Shown: positions 1-8,466, counted from the stretch's first letter. The stretch: DNA of 64,000 bases from an uncultured Paracoccaceae bacterium (GCA_947493335.1 CANLQO010000005.1:103141-167140); one strand, 5' to 3'. Made by a program: numbers and translations. Notes: generated from the letters alone by a model not told the origin.

Positions 1-380
1 CACAGCATAAGTCTCGAACGCGGCATGCACGGCCCCAAAAGTCAGTGCTGAGCTCGCCCACCGCTTGCTCCGTGCTCCAAAGAGTGAGAATCCGAATTGC
101 TGTAGTGCGTTGCTTTTCGAGATACAGTTGAGGTTATATTCGATTTCCTCATCAATGGGATGAGCTTAACTCGTTTCGCGAATGTTCGGCGGCCCCCTAG
201 GCTGTGTCTAGGAGGACAATTCAATGATCCAAATTCTTGCAGACGCCATGATGGTCGCAACTTGTGTGAAGCAACCTGAAGGCTGCTTCGACAAATCGCG
301 CACGCACAGCTCGTCCGTTTCGGGCCGATCAAAGAAGCAAAACGACAGACGAAAGTTCTGGCGCATTGGAAGGGATAAAA
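1..380. other. Left-edge intergenic stretch, no gene supported
   Basis: About 380 bases before the first convincing gene. Short open frames exist on the minus strand but they overlap one another, lack a family pattern and have no clear ribosome binding site, so none is called. The last part presumably holds the promoter of the LysE-type gene. The purine-rich GGAAGGG at 368-374 is that gene's likely ribosome binding site. Confidence 0.5.
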
Positions 381-1010
381 ATGATGTCTGAAACACTCTC
401 GACCTTTGCCTTGGCGTGGGGTGCCTTCGCTGTTGCCGCGCTCTCGCCCGGTCCGAATATGCTTGCGGTCGCGTCGCGATCCCTTGGTACTGGCCGGCTT
501 TCAGGGCAGTTTGTTGCCCTCGGCATCGCTATTGGCGCATTTGTCTGGGCCATGTTTGCAGTGATAGGACTTGATCAGGTGTTTGCGCAGTTTCCGAAAC
601 TTCCCACGGTCTTGGGAACGGTCGGAGGTGCCTATTTGATCTATTTGGGTTCTAAGGGACTTAGGTCTGCCCTAAATCACAATGGAACAACCGTTGGTGC
701 GGCGATGACTGCAAGCCGGGCTGAGGATCTCCGTCATGGTCTGTTGGTGACATTGACCAATCCAAAGGTCGGATTGCTGTGGATTTCATTGTCATTGTTG
801 GTGACATCAGCAGCGAACACGGCAGGTTCAAAACTTCTCTTTGCCGGAGGCGCGGCGCTGCTGGCCTACCTGATCTATGGCGGCTACGGGATTTTCTTTT
901 CGAGCGGGATTGCCCGATCCGCATTCCATCGGTTTAGCCGGATCGCCGATGCTGCATTTGGGATAACGTTCTGTGCGTTTGGCGTTGGTTTGATCTGGAC
1001 CTTGATGTGA
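381..1010 (+). CDS. LysE/RhtB family amino-acid exporter
   Basis: Predicted inner-membrane exporter of the LysE/RhtB family, which pumps out amino acids or related small metabolites. The product is about 209 residues, normal for the family, with roughly six hydrophobic segments. The first segment carries the family signature Ser-Pro-Gly-Pro-Asn at residues 22-26, and a second hallmark, Thr-Asn-Pro-Lys, lies near the middle. The start chosen is ATG 381, preceded by GGAAGGG at 6 bases; a TTG 15 bases upstream is also in frame but would overlap this ribosome binding site. It stands alone and converges on a DMT exporter gene that ends 14 bases downstream. The family call is firm; the substrate cannot be read from the sequence. 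Confidence 0.85.
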   Translation: MMSETLSTFALAWGAFAVAALSPGPNMLAVASRSLGTGRLSGQFVALGIAIGAFVWAMFAVIGLDQVFAQFPKLPTVLGTVGGAYLIYLGSKGLRSALNHNGTTVGAAMTASRAEDLRHGLLVTLTNPKVGLLWISLSLLVTSAANTAGSKLLFAGGAALLAYLIYGGYGIFFSSGIARSAFHRFSRIADAAFGITFCAFGVGLIWTLM

Positions 1011-1024
1011 TGTCTTAAGGGACC

Positions 1025-1927
1025 TCAGTGAGATGACCTTTGCCGCAATGATAAAGCGCCGCAGGCGAGAATACCGCCGATCCCCAACATGGTTGGGAGA
1101 TTTGGTGAATCGCGGAACCACATGACGTCAATCAAAACGGTGTATATCACTGACGAGTAAAGGAATGGCGCCAAGAACGGAGTTGTTACGCGGGCAGCGG
1201 CCGTCAGGAAACAAACCTGTCCGAGGACAGCAGCAGTTCCTAGAGCCAGCAACATGCCTGTCTGGTATAGGGTCGGAATCGTCAAGTCGCCGAAGATCAG
1301 AAGGATCGCGCCTGACAGCGCCGCTCCCAAAAGGTTGCTGACGAACAAAACCGTGGGCTTGCTGTCCTGGCCTGTTGCGAGGCGGCGCAGCAAAACCAGC
1401 TCCAGCCCCATGCAGGCTGCGGCCGCCAACGCCAAGAGGGTACCGAGAATGGATGTTCCCGAAGCTGGCTGCAGGATGAACCAAACCCCACCGAGCCCCA
1501 AGGCGAGCGCGACCTTCAGGCGTCCATCCGCGTGTTCGCGCAACACCAGAACAGACAGGATCACGGCGAAAGCTGGGGCGAGCAAACCCATGGCGTTTGC
1601 CAAGGTCAGCGGGATCAGCTGAACCGCAGCGAACATCAGGAATATCCCGCCGAACCCTGCAAACGTGCGCAACAGGTAGGGCGTGAGCGTAGCGACAGGC
1701 AATCGACCTTGAATGAAATGCTCAAAGGGCATGGTCAGAACCATCGCAATGGCATAGCGCGAAAAGGTTATCTGCAATGCTTTCAGGCCTTCGCTTGCAC
1801 CACTCGGGTGACCGGCCTGCTTGGCGAATGCGTTCATCAAGGTGAAGCAAAATGTTCCAGCCAGCATCAAGCCGGCTGCAACCAACCTATGTGACACGGC
1901 GGTTTTTGGCTGCCACAGACGCCGCAT
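1025..1927 (-). CDS. DMT superfamily (EamA) transporter, second of a pair
   Basis: Predicted inner-membrane transporter of the drug/metabolite (EamA) family with about ten transmembrane helices in two repeated halves of five. The body (about 300 residues) has the usual EamA patterns: helices rich in Gly/Ala, a Pro-Leu-Thr-Leu-Ala-Asn-Ala motif in the first half and the LG.GG..L turn near the C-terminus. The frame extends upstream to 1969, but that would overlap the neighbouring gene by 83 bases. ATG 1927 (overlap 41) or GTG 1897 (overlap 11) are more likely, and either implies translational coupling to the upstream DMT gene at 1887-2840. The two proteins differ in sequence, so they may act as a heteromeric pair or handle different substrates. 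Substrate unknown. Confidence 0.8.
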   Translation of the reverse strand: MRRLWQPKTAVSHRLVAAGLMLAGTFCFTLMNAFAKQAGHPSGASEGLKALQITFSRYAIAMVLTMPFEHFIQGRLPVATLTPYLLRTFAGFGGIFLMFAAVQLIPLTLANAMGLLAPAFAVILSVLVLREHADGRLKVALALGLGGVWFILQPASGTSILGTLLALAAAACMGLELVLLRRLATGQDSKPTVLFVSNLLGAALSGAILLIFGDLTIPTLYQTGMLLALGTAAVLGQVCFLTAAARVTTPFLAPFLYSSVIYTVLIDVMWFRDSPNLPTMLGIGGILACGALSLRQRSSH

Positions 1928-2840
1928 TGCGTCGACTGGCTTGCAATGATGCCAGACCGGCCAGCCCAATCATGCCCAGGCCCAGACAGGTCAGGCCGCT
2001 TGGCCAGTCTTCGAACAGGATGATACCAAGCAATGCAGCGAAAATCAGATAGCTGTAGTCAAAAGCGGCAATCACCTCGGGTTGCTTCGACTGATATGCC
2101 CGCGCAAGCCCCACACTGACACCAAGGAAGAGTCCGGCCAGCACAACCACAAAGGACAGGTGTTCCGCCGAAAGTTCAGACCACCGTCCAAACAAGAACT
2201 GATAGTCAGGCAAGCGCGTGCCCGGTATCCACAAGATTGCAAGACTGGCCAGACCACCGAACACCAGCAGTGTGATGTTCAGCGCAAAACCCAGCACCAC
2301 TGGATGTTCGTTCTCGCATTTGGCGGACGTGATAGTCGCCGCGAGCGCATAGAGCAGAGCAGCGGCGAGCGGGACCAAACTGTACCAGTTAAAGGCTGCA
2401 GCGTTGGGTTGCAGAACAAGGCCCACACCGATCAGGCCAAGCAAAATAGCGCCCCACTGAGTGGCGCTAATCTTCCGGTTCAAAACCAGCGCTGACAGGG
2501 CCGTTATGAACAGTGGGCCGGTGTACAAAGAAGCGGCAAGTACCGAAAGGCTCAGCACTGGTATTGCAGCATAGATGGCAAGATACATCGCCGTCAGAAG
2601 TAGGCCGCGCAAGTAGACCCAGCCGGCGTGCCGGGGGCGCAATCGTCCACGCCGGATCAGCGCAAGCACCGGCAGCACCATGAGTGACCGAAGCACATAC
2701 ACCTGCCACAGCGACATGTCCGATGACATCAGCTTGATGAGGGCGTCCGTCAGAGCCATGGCGAAGACGGTGACGATGATTACAAAGACAGAGACGACTT
2801 CGAATGCGTGAGCGTTGTGTGCGGCGGTAGGACGGATCAT
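1887..2840 (-). CDS. DMT superfamily (EamA) transporter, first of a pair
   Basis: Predicted ten-helix EamA/DMT exporter of 317 residues, inner membrane. The N-terminal half contains the characteristic pattern of a helix ending in Ala-Leu-Ile-Lys-Leu followed by a Trp-Gln-Val-Tyr/Leu-Arg-Ser turn. The C-terminal half ends with Leu-Gly-Leu-Gly-Met-Ile-Gly-Leu-Ala-Gly. It is first in a two-gene minus-strand operon with the overlapping DMT gene at 1025-1927. It diverges from a LysR regulator starting at 2916, with only 75 bases between the start codons, so the regulator probably controls the pair. The start is ATG 2840. The substrate is unknown; related pairs export amino acids, nucleosides or other metabolites. 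Confidence 0.85.
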   Translation of the reverse strand: MIRPTAAHNAHAFEVVSVFVIIVTVFAMALTDALIKLMSSDMSLWQVYVLRSLMVLPVLALIRRGRLRPRHAGWVYLRGLLLTAMYLAIYAAIPVLSLSVLAASLYTGPLFITALSALVLNRKISATQWGAILLGLIGVGLVLQPNAAAFNWYSLVPLAAALLYALAATITSAKCENEHPVVLGFALNITLLVFGGLASLAILWIPGTRLPDYQFLFGRWSELSAEHLSFVVVLAGLFLGVSVGLARAYQSKQPEVIAAFDYSYLIFAALLGIILFEDWPSGLTCLGLGMIGLAGLASLQASRRNAASVAAKNRRVT

Positions 2841-2878
2841 GTCCAGATCATCGCACTAGAGTAATCGACCGAAAATTG

Positions 2879-2899
2879 ATAATAAATGAAGTAAATTAT
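2879..2899. promoter_or_regulatory. Candidate LysR operator in divergent promoter
   Basis: The 75-base gap between the DMT operon and the LysR gene contains ATAAT, 11 bases, ATTAT: a perfect 5+5 inverted repeat with the T-N11-A geometry typical of LysR-type recognition sites. It lies 17 bases upstream of the regulator's start codon, a position that would also allow autoregulation. The flanks are strongly A+T rich. The palindrome is seen directly; the function is inferred. Confidence 0.5.
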
Positions 2900-2915
2900 T
2901 CGAAATGAGTGAACA

Positions 2916-3803
2916 ATGGATCGCAATGTCTACCATGGACTTTCTGTATTTCATGCCATCGCCAAGTGCGGGACGCTGCGAGAAGCCGCGCGGTCCTTGA
3001 ACGTCAAGCCGCCCGCTGTTTCATATCAGCTGAAGGCGTTCGAGGATTGGATCGGCACTCCACTTTTTGTGCGCAGTACACGGTCGATTGCCCTGACCGA
3101 TGCGGGCAAGGAACTGCTGCAGGGCAGCCAACCATTGATCAAAAGCCTTGATGACGTGCTGCAATCCACCAGAAGTATCGGCAGCACCACAGGAGGCACG
3201 TTACGGATCAGTCTTCCGTATCGTGCCTGGCAATTGGTCATCGCTCCGACGCTGGAAGGTTTCCGCGCCGACTTTCCCAATATCCAGCTTGAGTTCTCAA
3301 TCGAAGAAAAGTTGACCGACATTGTGGAGGAAGGGTTTCACGCCGGCGTCCGGTTGGGCGATCATCTGCAGGATGGCATGCTGCGTCGCAAACTGACCGA
3401 TCCTCTGCGCGTCGCCATAGTCGGTTCTTCGGATTATCTGGAAACCCGGGGTGTTCCGCAATGCCTCGAAGATCTGACCAACCATGACTGTATTGCCTAT
3501 CGAGGGGCTTCTTCGGGGCAGGTGCAGCCTTGGATATTTACCAAGGACAAAGAGAAGACTTCTTTCACACCCAAGGCTGCCCTGATCTTTGATGATATGA
3601 GGACAGCGGTTGAGGCGGCGGAGCAGGGCTTTGGTCTGGCCTGGAGCCTGCACAGAGGGGTAGACGAAAAAATCCGCTCGGGCACCCTGCACGAAGTTCT
3701 GAAACCGCTGTCCGCCGAAAGACCGGGTTTTTACATCTACTATCCGCGCCAGATCAAAACGCTACTTATCTTGAGGGCGTTTCTGGATCACTTTGCGCAG
3801 TGA
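2916..3803 (+). CDS. LysR family transcriptional regulator
   Basis: LysR-type DNA-binding regulator of 295 residues, the usual length. An N-terminal winged helix-turn-helix occupies residues 5-65 (Ala-Ile-Ala-Lys-Cys-Gly-Thr-Leu-Arg-Glu-Ala-Ala, then a recognition helix with Pro-Ala-Val-Ser-Tyr-Gln). A two-lobe periplasmic-binding-protein-like effector domain follows from about residue 90. It resembles the GcvA-like branch, which has acidic, hydrophobic patches in the effector domain. The start is ATG 2916. It diverges from two DMT transporter genes and is followed 49 bases later by a kinase-like gene on the same strand, so its targets may include either side. The inducer is unknown. Confidence 0.85.
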   Translation: MDRNVYHGLSVFHAIAKCGTLREAARSLNVKPPAVSYQLKAFEDWIGTPLFVRSTRSIALTDAGKELLQGSQPLIKSLDDVLQSTRSIGSTTGGTLRISLPYRAWQLVIAPTLEGFRADFPNIQLEFSIEEKLTDIVEEGFHAGVRLGDHLQDGMLRRKLTDPLRVAIVGSSDYLETRGVPQCLEDLTNHDCIAYRGASSGQVQPWIFTKDKEKTSFTPKAALIFDDMRTAVEAAEQGFGLAWSLHRGVDEKIRSGTLHEVLKPLSAERPGFYIYYPRQIKTLLILRAFLDHFAQ

Positions 3804-3852
3804 GGAAGGCGCAACACCGCTCCGAGAACCGATAAACTGATTGCGAGGTCCC

Positions 3853-4932
3853 ATGCAGCTTCCATCCAATCTAGCGGCCATCAGCCAGGACTGGCTTGAG
3901 AGCCTACTGACGGACGGGCGAAAGCTGCCAGCATTCGACTTGCACCCTCTTGATGCGAACAACAGCAGCACGGCGCGGCTGGTGTTTCGCGAAGCGCCGG
4001 AAGGCGCGACCCTTCCGCAATCGCTTGTCCTCAAGCTGTGTCCGGAGGGGCATGCGTTTCTTGGGACGTCTGAGCCAAATTACTATTTACGAGACTACGT
4101 TGGGCTTCAAGATGCCCCGCTCTTGAAATGTTTCGCCGCGGCTAGAAAGGTATCCAAGACCACTGAGAGTCTGGGCGCAGGCTACGCCTTGCTGCTTGAA
4201 GATGTGTCTTTGACACATCGCGACAACAAAATGATCGAGCCAACGCCGACTCATGCCGCAAAGCTTGGTGCAGCGCTCGGTCGATTACATTCCTTCCGCT
4301 GGGGCCCAACCGCCGATACCGAAGGGGCGCATGACCTCGCCGGAGCGCTTGATCGTTATCTGGCCCATGTCTCATCAGGGATCAGTCCGATCTTCGACGC
4401 GATGGGGGATGATCTCGATAACACCAGCCGAAAAAGGCTGGTGCAGGCGTTTGAAGTTGACGCGCCTAACATGCTCAACCGTGCATTGAAGGGTGACGGT
4501 GTTGCGCTTCTACACGGTGATCCGAATCCGTCCAACGTGCTGACACAAGTCGAAGATGGGACTCTTAATGCGCCTCTCTATCTCATTGATCGCCAACCCT
4601 TCGAGTGGTCATTGCGCCTGTGGCTGAGCGCCTCAGACCTTGTCTACGCAGTGGTTCCGTTCTGGCCAGTGGAACATCGCAGACTCTTGCAACAAAACTT
4701 ACTGAAAGACTATTTTCTTGCATTGGGTGAGGCGGAAATCAGCGACTACACATGGGAGGCTTTGATGGAAGACTGGCGCGCCTGCGCCTGCATCGCCGCC
4801 TTCACCGCGCTTGAATGGGGAACTAACCCAAATTCGCTGAAGGACATGAAGTGGCTTTGGGAACGGCAAATGGAACGCGCCGTGTGTTTCCTCCGTGACT
4901 GTGATGCAGGGGGCGAGGAGCTTTCAATGTAG
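3853..4932 (+). CDS. Phosphotransferase / small-molecule kinase-like protein (APH fold)
   Basis: Cytoplasmic protein of about 359 residues with the aminoglycoside-phosphotransferase/choline-kinase fold. The Brenner motif is clear: His221-Gly-Asp223-Pro-Asn-Pro-Ser-Asn, where the Asp is the expected catalytic base and the Asn a metal ligand. A second metal-binding Asp follows at 246 (Ile-Asp-Arg-Gln). The N-lobe has the Leu-Val-Leu-Lys-Leu pattern expected around the ATP-binding lysine. The start is ATG 3853 rather than the in-frame TTG 12 bases earlier. It follows a LysR gene by 49 bases. Members act on aminoglycosides, choline, ecdysteroids, sugars or acyl-CoA-linked substrates; the substrate here is unknown. 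Confidence 0.75.
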   Translation: MQLPSNLAAISQDWLESLLTDGRKLPAFDLHPLDANNSSTARLVFREAPEGATLPQSLVLKLCPEGHAFLGTSEPNYYLRDYVGLQDAPLLKCFAAARKVSKTTESLGAGYALLLEDVSLTHRDNKMIEPTPTHAAKLGAALGRLHSFRWGPTADTEGAHDLAGALDRYLAHVSSGISPIFDAMGDDLDNTSRKRLVQAFEVDAPNMLNRALKGDGVALLHGDPNPSNVLTQVEDGTLNAPLYLIDRQPFEWSLRLWLSASDLVYAVVPFWPVEHRRLLQQNLLKDYFLALGEAEISDYTWEALMEDWRACACIAAFTALEWGTNPNSLKDMKWLWERQMERAVCFLRDCDAGGEELSM

Positions 4933-4996
4933 AGACAGATTGATGACTGTCTTGCCGCGTGTGGTTCAAAATTCGAACTGCTGCACTTTGTGCGAC

Positions 4997-5026
4997 TGGC
5001 GGCTATTCGGGCTGCGGCTGCAGCAT
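4997..5026 (+). repeat. Degenerate intergenic repeat, copy 1
   Basis: In the 231-base gap between the kinase-like gene and a convergent LysR gene lies one copy of a short repeat shared by at least eight gaps in this window: a GGCGG/TCCGC start, a C/G-rich turn, then GCTGCGGCTGCAGCAT. Nothing else recognisable is in the gap. Confidence 0.45.
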
Positions 5027-5163
5027 TGTGAACAGTCCATGGTTGTCGGCTCTAGGCCGGCCCCGAATACTGCGAATTCGGACCATCGATGAGATGTTGC
5101 GTTGCTTAGGATGACGGTGAGCCCCAAAGCTGCTGTTTACGCGTCTGGCTTCTATGGCCACTT

Positions 5164-6048
5164 TCAAGTCGCGCCTAAGGTCAAGTTCAGATTGATCAGC
5201 CAATCTTTAGCTGCTTTGATTGACAGTCTTGAGGTTTGGTCAACATGCGACAACATCCAGACTTCTCTGGTTGGGTATCTCGCGCTTCCGCTTAATTCGA
5301 CTTCTCGAAGTCGCGGATCGCCTGATGCAATTGCCCTTGGCAGAAGTGTCTTGCCAATTCCTTCCGCGACGGCCCGCATACCTGTCTCAGCATCCGCAAT
5401 TCTTAGATTTGCCCGTCTTTTGGAGGACTTCACGGCGTTTTCAAGCCAACGCGCTTGTGGCAAGTCCAAATGCGCCTCGTCATAGGTAATCCATCTCAAA
5501 GCCGCATCTTGGTCTGATGACGTCGAACTTGGAGCGTATGCCGCAAATGATAACTTGCCGAGCCTTTGGGCTTTTGTTCTCAAGCCTCCTCCGGATGGAC
5601 GTGCAAAGCGCACGGCGAGATCTGCTTCTCGTTTAAACAGATCCAGATTGCCCGAGCTGGGAACGAGTTCAACGGTGAGGTTTGGATGCAACCGTTCCAA
5701 AGTGGCGAGGTTGGGAACGAGGAATCTGTTAACGATAATTGGCACCGAACTGATCCGAACACTTCCTGTAACGCGCTGTGCGCTCTCGCCAGACACTGCG
5801 CTTATCGCGAGGTTCCCTGCCTCTACAGCTTCAGCGTAAGGCAAGATTTTCAACGCTGCGTCCGTTGGTTCGTAGCGTCCACTTGCACTGCGCACGAATA
5901 ACGCGGTTTTTATTGACGCCTCCAGCTCTCTGACCCTGCGGGCCACCGTTGTTTCGCTGACACCCAGCGTGCGGCCTGCTTGCGTTAACTTACCTTCGCG
6001 GTGAAGCGCCAAGAGATACTTGAGATCGTTCCAATCGTGACCCTGCAT
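5164..6048 (-). CDS. LysR family transcriptional regulator
   Basis: LysR-type regulator of about 294 residues. The helix-turn-helix lies at residues 5-65, starting with Trp-Asn-Asp-Leu-Lys-Tyr-Leu-Leu-Ala-Leu, the pattern of the subgroup whose members begin with a short Asp-Trp-(Asp/Asn)-Asp-Leu stretch. The recognition helix contains Glu-Thr-Thr-Val-Ala-Arg-Arg-Val. The effector domain fills the rest. The frame runs upstream to 6213, but ATG 6048 fits the family start and leaves a 90-base divergent gap to the YCII gene at 6139; the longer form would run into that gene. It probably regulates the YCII/NIPSNAP pair. The inducer is unknown. Confidence 0.85.
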   Translation of the reverse strand: MQGHDWNDLKYLLALHREGKLTQAGRTLGVSETTVARRVRELEASIKTALFVRSASGRYEPTDAALKILPYAEAVEAGNLAISAVSGESAQRVTGSVRISSVPIIVNRFLVPNLATLERLHPNLTVELVPSSGNLDLFKREADLAVRFARPSGGGLRTKAQRLGKLSFAAYAPSSTSSDQDAALRWITYDEAHLDLPQARWLENAVKSSKRRANLRIADAETGMRAVAEGIGKTLLPRAIASGDPRLREVELSGSARYPTREVWMLSHVDQTSRLSIKAAKDWLINLNLTLGAT

Positions 6049-6138
6049 TCCTGCAGAGTAGAGCGTCAAATTTACGAGGACAATCTTCAGTGTTGATGTG
6101 CCAATTATGGTCTCAGGAGATTTAACGGAGGCCAGATT

Positions 6139-6444
6139 ATGAAGTTCATCATCCTGTTTGAAGATGCGGCAGATGCCGACCCAGACATCCGCAAAACCTT
6201 TATGACCAAACACCTCAATTTCCTTGAGAAAAACTCGGACCGAATAAGTGCCGCCGGACCGTTGTTGGACACTGCAGGACTTGGACGCGATGGGTTGTGG
6301 ATCGTAGACGCTGGGTCAGAGGATGAGGTGGATCGACTAGTGCGCGAAGATCCATTTTGGCCGACTGGCCTTAGGAAATCGTATTCGATCATCAAGTGGC
6401 GACAGGTCTATTTGGACGGTGCGCGGTTGATCAGTCCGGGCTAA
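6139..6444 (+). CDS. YCII family protein
   Basis: Small soluble protein of 101 residues in the YCII family, a ferredoxin-like alpha-beta fold that forms dimers with a conserved His-Asp pair or related residues in a pocket. Seen here: an N-terminal strand Met-Lys-Phe-Ile-Ile-Leu-Phe, a His at residue 25 (Thr-Lys-His-Leu-Asn-Phe-Leu) and an Asp-Pro-Phe-Trp-Pro segment late in the chain, all typical positions. GGAGG at 6127-6131 lies 7 bases before ATG 6139. It is followed 92 bases later by a NIPSNAP gene on the same strand and diverges from a LysR regulator. Most YCII proteins have no proven reaction; dehydrochlorinase- or muconolactone-isomerase-like chemistry is known in relatives. Confidence 0.75.
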   Translation: MKFIILFEDAADADPDIRKTFMTKHLNFLEKNSDRISAAGPLLDTAGLGRDGLWIVDAGSEDEVDRLVREDPFWPTGLRKSYSIIKWRQVYLDGARLISPG

Positions 6445-6536
6445 AGAACCCTGTCTCATAGGGGGAGGAAACACTGGCGCGGAGTGATGATCAGGAAACA
6501 ACGACATGGATGAAACTGAACGGAGATAGCACAGGA

Positions 6537-6872
6537 ATGATCACATGTTTTATTCAATACGAACTCACACCAGGAAACCTGGCCGAATTTGAAGCTTACG
6601 GAAAGTCCTGGATTGCTCTGGTCGAGAAGTTCGGCGGAACTCATCACGGCTACCTTCTGCCCCATGAGGGACCAAGTGATCTTGCGACTGCATCCTTTTC
6701 ATTCGAAAGCTTGGCGGAGTACGAGCGTTACCGGGAAAAGATCAAAACGGATGATTGTTGCCAAGCCGTCTTTGAATTCGCTCGTGAGACAGGGTGCATT
6801 AAACGCTATGTCCGGTACTTCATGCGCCCGGTTTTTGATGGCGATGCCAACGCCGCGCAGGATTTTGTTTAG
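6537..6872 (+). CDS. NIPSNAP family protein
   Basis: Protein of about 111 residues matching the NIPSNAP/dimeric alpha-beta barrel family. It has the typical opening Met-Ile-Thr-Cys-Phe-Ile-Gln-Tyr, a Phe-Gly-Gly-Thr-His-His-Gly-Tyr-Leu-Leu-Pro-His-Glu-Gly core and a Ser-Phe-Glu-Ser-Leu-Ala-Glu-Tyr-Glu-Arg-Tyr repeat end. Start ATG 6537 is chosen because it begins exactly at the conserved family start; an in-frame ATG 27 bases earlier (6510) is less likely. It sits behind the YCII gene in the same orientation, probably one unit under the divergent LysR regulator. The molecular function of bacterial NIPSNAP proteins is not established. Confidence 0.8.
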   Translation: MITCFIQYELTPGNLAEFEAYGKSWIALVEKFGGTHHGYLLPHEGPSDLATASFSFESLAEYERYREKIKTDDCCQAVFEFARETGCIKRYVRYFMRPVFDGDANAAQDFV

Positions 6873-6956
6873 GCTGGCCTTTGCGTCAGCGATCTAAGAG
6901 ATGGCGTTGTACGCTGTCAGCGAGTTCTGAAGACCCGTTACATTGCGCTTGTAGCG

Positions 6957-6990
6957 AACGGCGGCTTTGCAGGCTGCGACTGCGGAAACT
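6957..6990 (+). repeat. Degenerate intergenic repeat, copy 2
   Basis: A diverged copy of the intergenic repeat (AACGGCGGCTTTGCAGGCTGC core) lies in the 235-base gap between the NIPSNAP gene and the convergent membrane-protein gene. The 3' end departs from the other copies (GCGGAAACT instead of GCAGCAT). No gene was found in the gap. Confidence 0.35.
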
Positions 6991-7107
6991 TGAAAGTTAC
7001 TCGAAGGTCCGGATTGGGCCGCGATTTCCCTTTGCATTCTTCCAGCTTATCGATCCACCTGCGTTGGATACACTTTGGTGGCCGCTGCCCACAACAAAGA
7101 CGCCCTT

Positions 7108-7500
7108 TCAGGTCATTGAAGGTTCGCGGGCCAGATATCTGTTTGCAGCAATCCCAGTTAGACTCAGGGCGCTTAGGGCCAACCCGACACTTGTGATGAA
7201 AACATCCACATTCGTCGTGCGCCCGGCGATCGTGTCACCAATTTGCTGCGCGACAACACCAACCAGCGCCAGAAGCAAGAAACCGGACCGCCGCGTTCCA
7301 AGAGCGATCACCAGAACCAGCCAGATCGCAACCGTCTTACCCGTCCAACTGATGTGCATGAAGCCGTGATTGGGAAGTGGCATGGCCATTGCGTCGTAAA
7401 AGCCAGGCTGATCCGTCAAAGCGATAAAGATGAGCATGCCGTAGAGCAGCACCAGAAGTGCGGGAGCCGCCAGAGCCCATAGGGGCAGACGACGGGTCAT
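7108..7500 (-). CDS. Small four-helix membrane protein of unknown function
   Basis: Inner-membrane protein of about 130 residues with four predicted transmembrane helices (roughly residues 8-28, 49-67, 70-88 and 97-117). A conserved-looking loop between helices 1 and 2 holds Asn-His-Gly-Phe-Met-His-Ile-Ser-Trp-Thr-Gly-Lys. ATG 7500 overlaps the end of the upstream gene at 7497-7925 by 4 bases (ATGA type), which indicates translational coupling. It is last in a three-gene operon: exported protein (7930), membrane protein (7497), this one. I do not recognise the family. The paired histidines in the loop could bind a metal or a small molecule, but this is a guess. Confidence 0.7.
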   Translation of the reverse strand: MTRRLPLWALAAPALLVLLYGMLIFIALTDQPGFYDAMAMPLPNHGFMHISWTGKTVAIWLVLVIALGTRRSGFLLLALVGVVAQQIGDTIAGRTTNVDVFITSVGLALSALSLTGIAANRYLAREPSMT

Positions 7501-7925
7501 GGCGCTGCCCTCCAACGGCGCACAAGATGATAGGTGGCCAACGCAGAAGGCAGGCCCAATATCAACCAGCCGGGGATGATCTGCGCCACAGACTGATCAA
7601 GATGCTGCGGCCCAATTATGAACATATCAACGGTGTCATTGACAAACTTCATGCCGAAGACTGGTGCTAGTATCCAAGGCTTGCGCAACGCAAACCCAGC
7701 AACAAGTGCCGCGACATATCCAATGTTCTTGGATGCCCACATCCCACCAAGATGTGCGACGACCGGGTGCGATGTGTCCAAACCTTCAAGCGCCTCTCCG
7801 TAGAATATCCCGAATTGGCCCAGGCCGGAAAGAATGCCGACCGTGCTGCCCGCAATCGTGATCATGCCATAAAGCCAGATCCACCAGTGGATCCGCATCC
7901 CTTCTGCCTTGAGCCAGCCCATCAT
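7497..7925 (-). CDS. Small four-helix membrane protein of unknown function
   Basis: Inner-membrane protein of 142 residues with four predicted helices. It opens with an amphipathic Met-Met-Gly-Trp-Leu-Lys stretch, then a first helix at about 14-34. A loop with Thr-Ser-His-Pro-Val-Val-Ala-His-Leu-Gly-Gly-Met-Trp-Ala-Ser-Lys-Asn follows, then helices near 66-84, 86-104 and 118-136. It lies 4 bases after the exported-protein gene and overlaps the next membrane-protein gene by 4 bases, so the three are one operon. It is similar in size and topology to its downstream neighbour but I see little residue identity, so they may be distant relatives or partners. Family not recognised. Confidence 0.7.
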   Translation of the reverse strand: MMGWLKAEGMRIHWWIWLYGMITIAGSTVGILSGLGQFGIFYGEALEGLDTSHPVVAHLGGMWASKNIGYVAALVAGFALRKPWILAPVFGMKFVNDTVDMFIIGPQHLDQSVAQIIPGWLILGLPSALATYHLVRRWRAAP

Positions 7926-7929
7926 GTGC

Positions 7930-8466
7930 TTACCCCTGCGCGTCGCTTACGGTGACAGGGAAAACCGGATTGAAGCCAGCTCCGCGGATAACGCCCGTTG
8001 AGAAATCGACCACGATCCGATCTGGCCCAAGGATTGCGGCTTGTGGCTCTGCGCTGCCTTCAATCATGCGGGACGCGGCGGTGTCGAAGCTGACAGCGGT
8101 GATGGCTTTGCCCTCTGGCAAGTCAAATACGAAGTAGTTGCGGTCGTGATTGCCATCTGGTGTCGGCCCGCTGAGCTGCTGGGCAAAGGGGCTGTCCCCC
8201 CACGCGAAGCGGATCGCGTCAGCCGTGATGTCAACGTCGTAAAGCGTAATGAACGCCGGAAACTCGACCCCGTCTCCGACGGTTGCGAATTGGTTGTTAA
8301 CAAGATCAAAGGCGGACACATCCACCTCGGCACCTTCGGTCTGAGCGCCCTGAAAGGTGTTGGTAATCACGACGGTCGCGCCGTTCAGGCCCGTGGCGTG
8401 TCCGTCGGCGATGGCATGGGACGCCACCAAAAGTGTGGCGACTGTGGTAAGTGCGGCGATTTTCAT
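7930..8466 (-). CDS. Exported protein of unknown function
   Basis: Predicted periplasmic or secreted protein of 178 residues. A Sec signal peptide covers about residues 1-20 (Lys at position 2, hydrophobic core, Ala-Ile-Ala cleavage region), followed by Asp-Gly-His-Ala, a pattern frequent at mature N-termini in this bacterial group. The mature part has alternating beta-strand patterns, acidic loops and no cysteine. Start ATG 8466 is used rather than an upstream in-frame codon at 8496, because the signal peptide begins there. First gene of a three-gene operon with two small membrane proteins, divergent from a LysR regulator whose likely operator lies in the gap. No enzyme motif is visible and I do not recognise the family. 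Confidence 0.7.
   Translation of the reverse strand: MKIAALTTVATLLVASHAIADGHATGLNGATVVITNTFQGAQTEGAEVDVSAFDLVNNQFATVGDGVEFPAFITLYDVDITADAIRFAWGDSPFAQQLSGPTPDGNHDRNYFVFDLPEGKAITAVSFDTAASRMIEGSAEPQAAILGPDRIVVDFSTGVIRGAGFNPVFPVTVSDAQG

Noticed and set aside
7930..8466. Spondin-domain assignment for the exported protein
   Set aside because: The first strands look superficially similar, but the later family pattern is missing, so only exported protein of unknown function is claimed.
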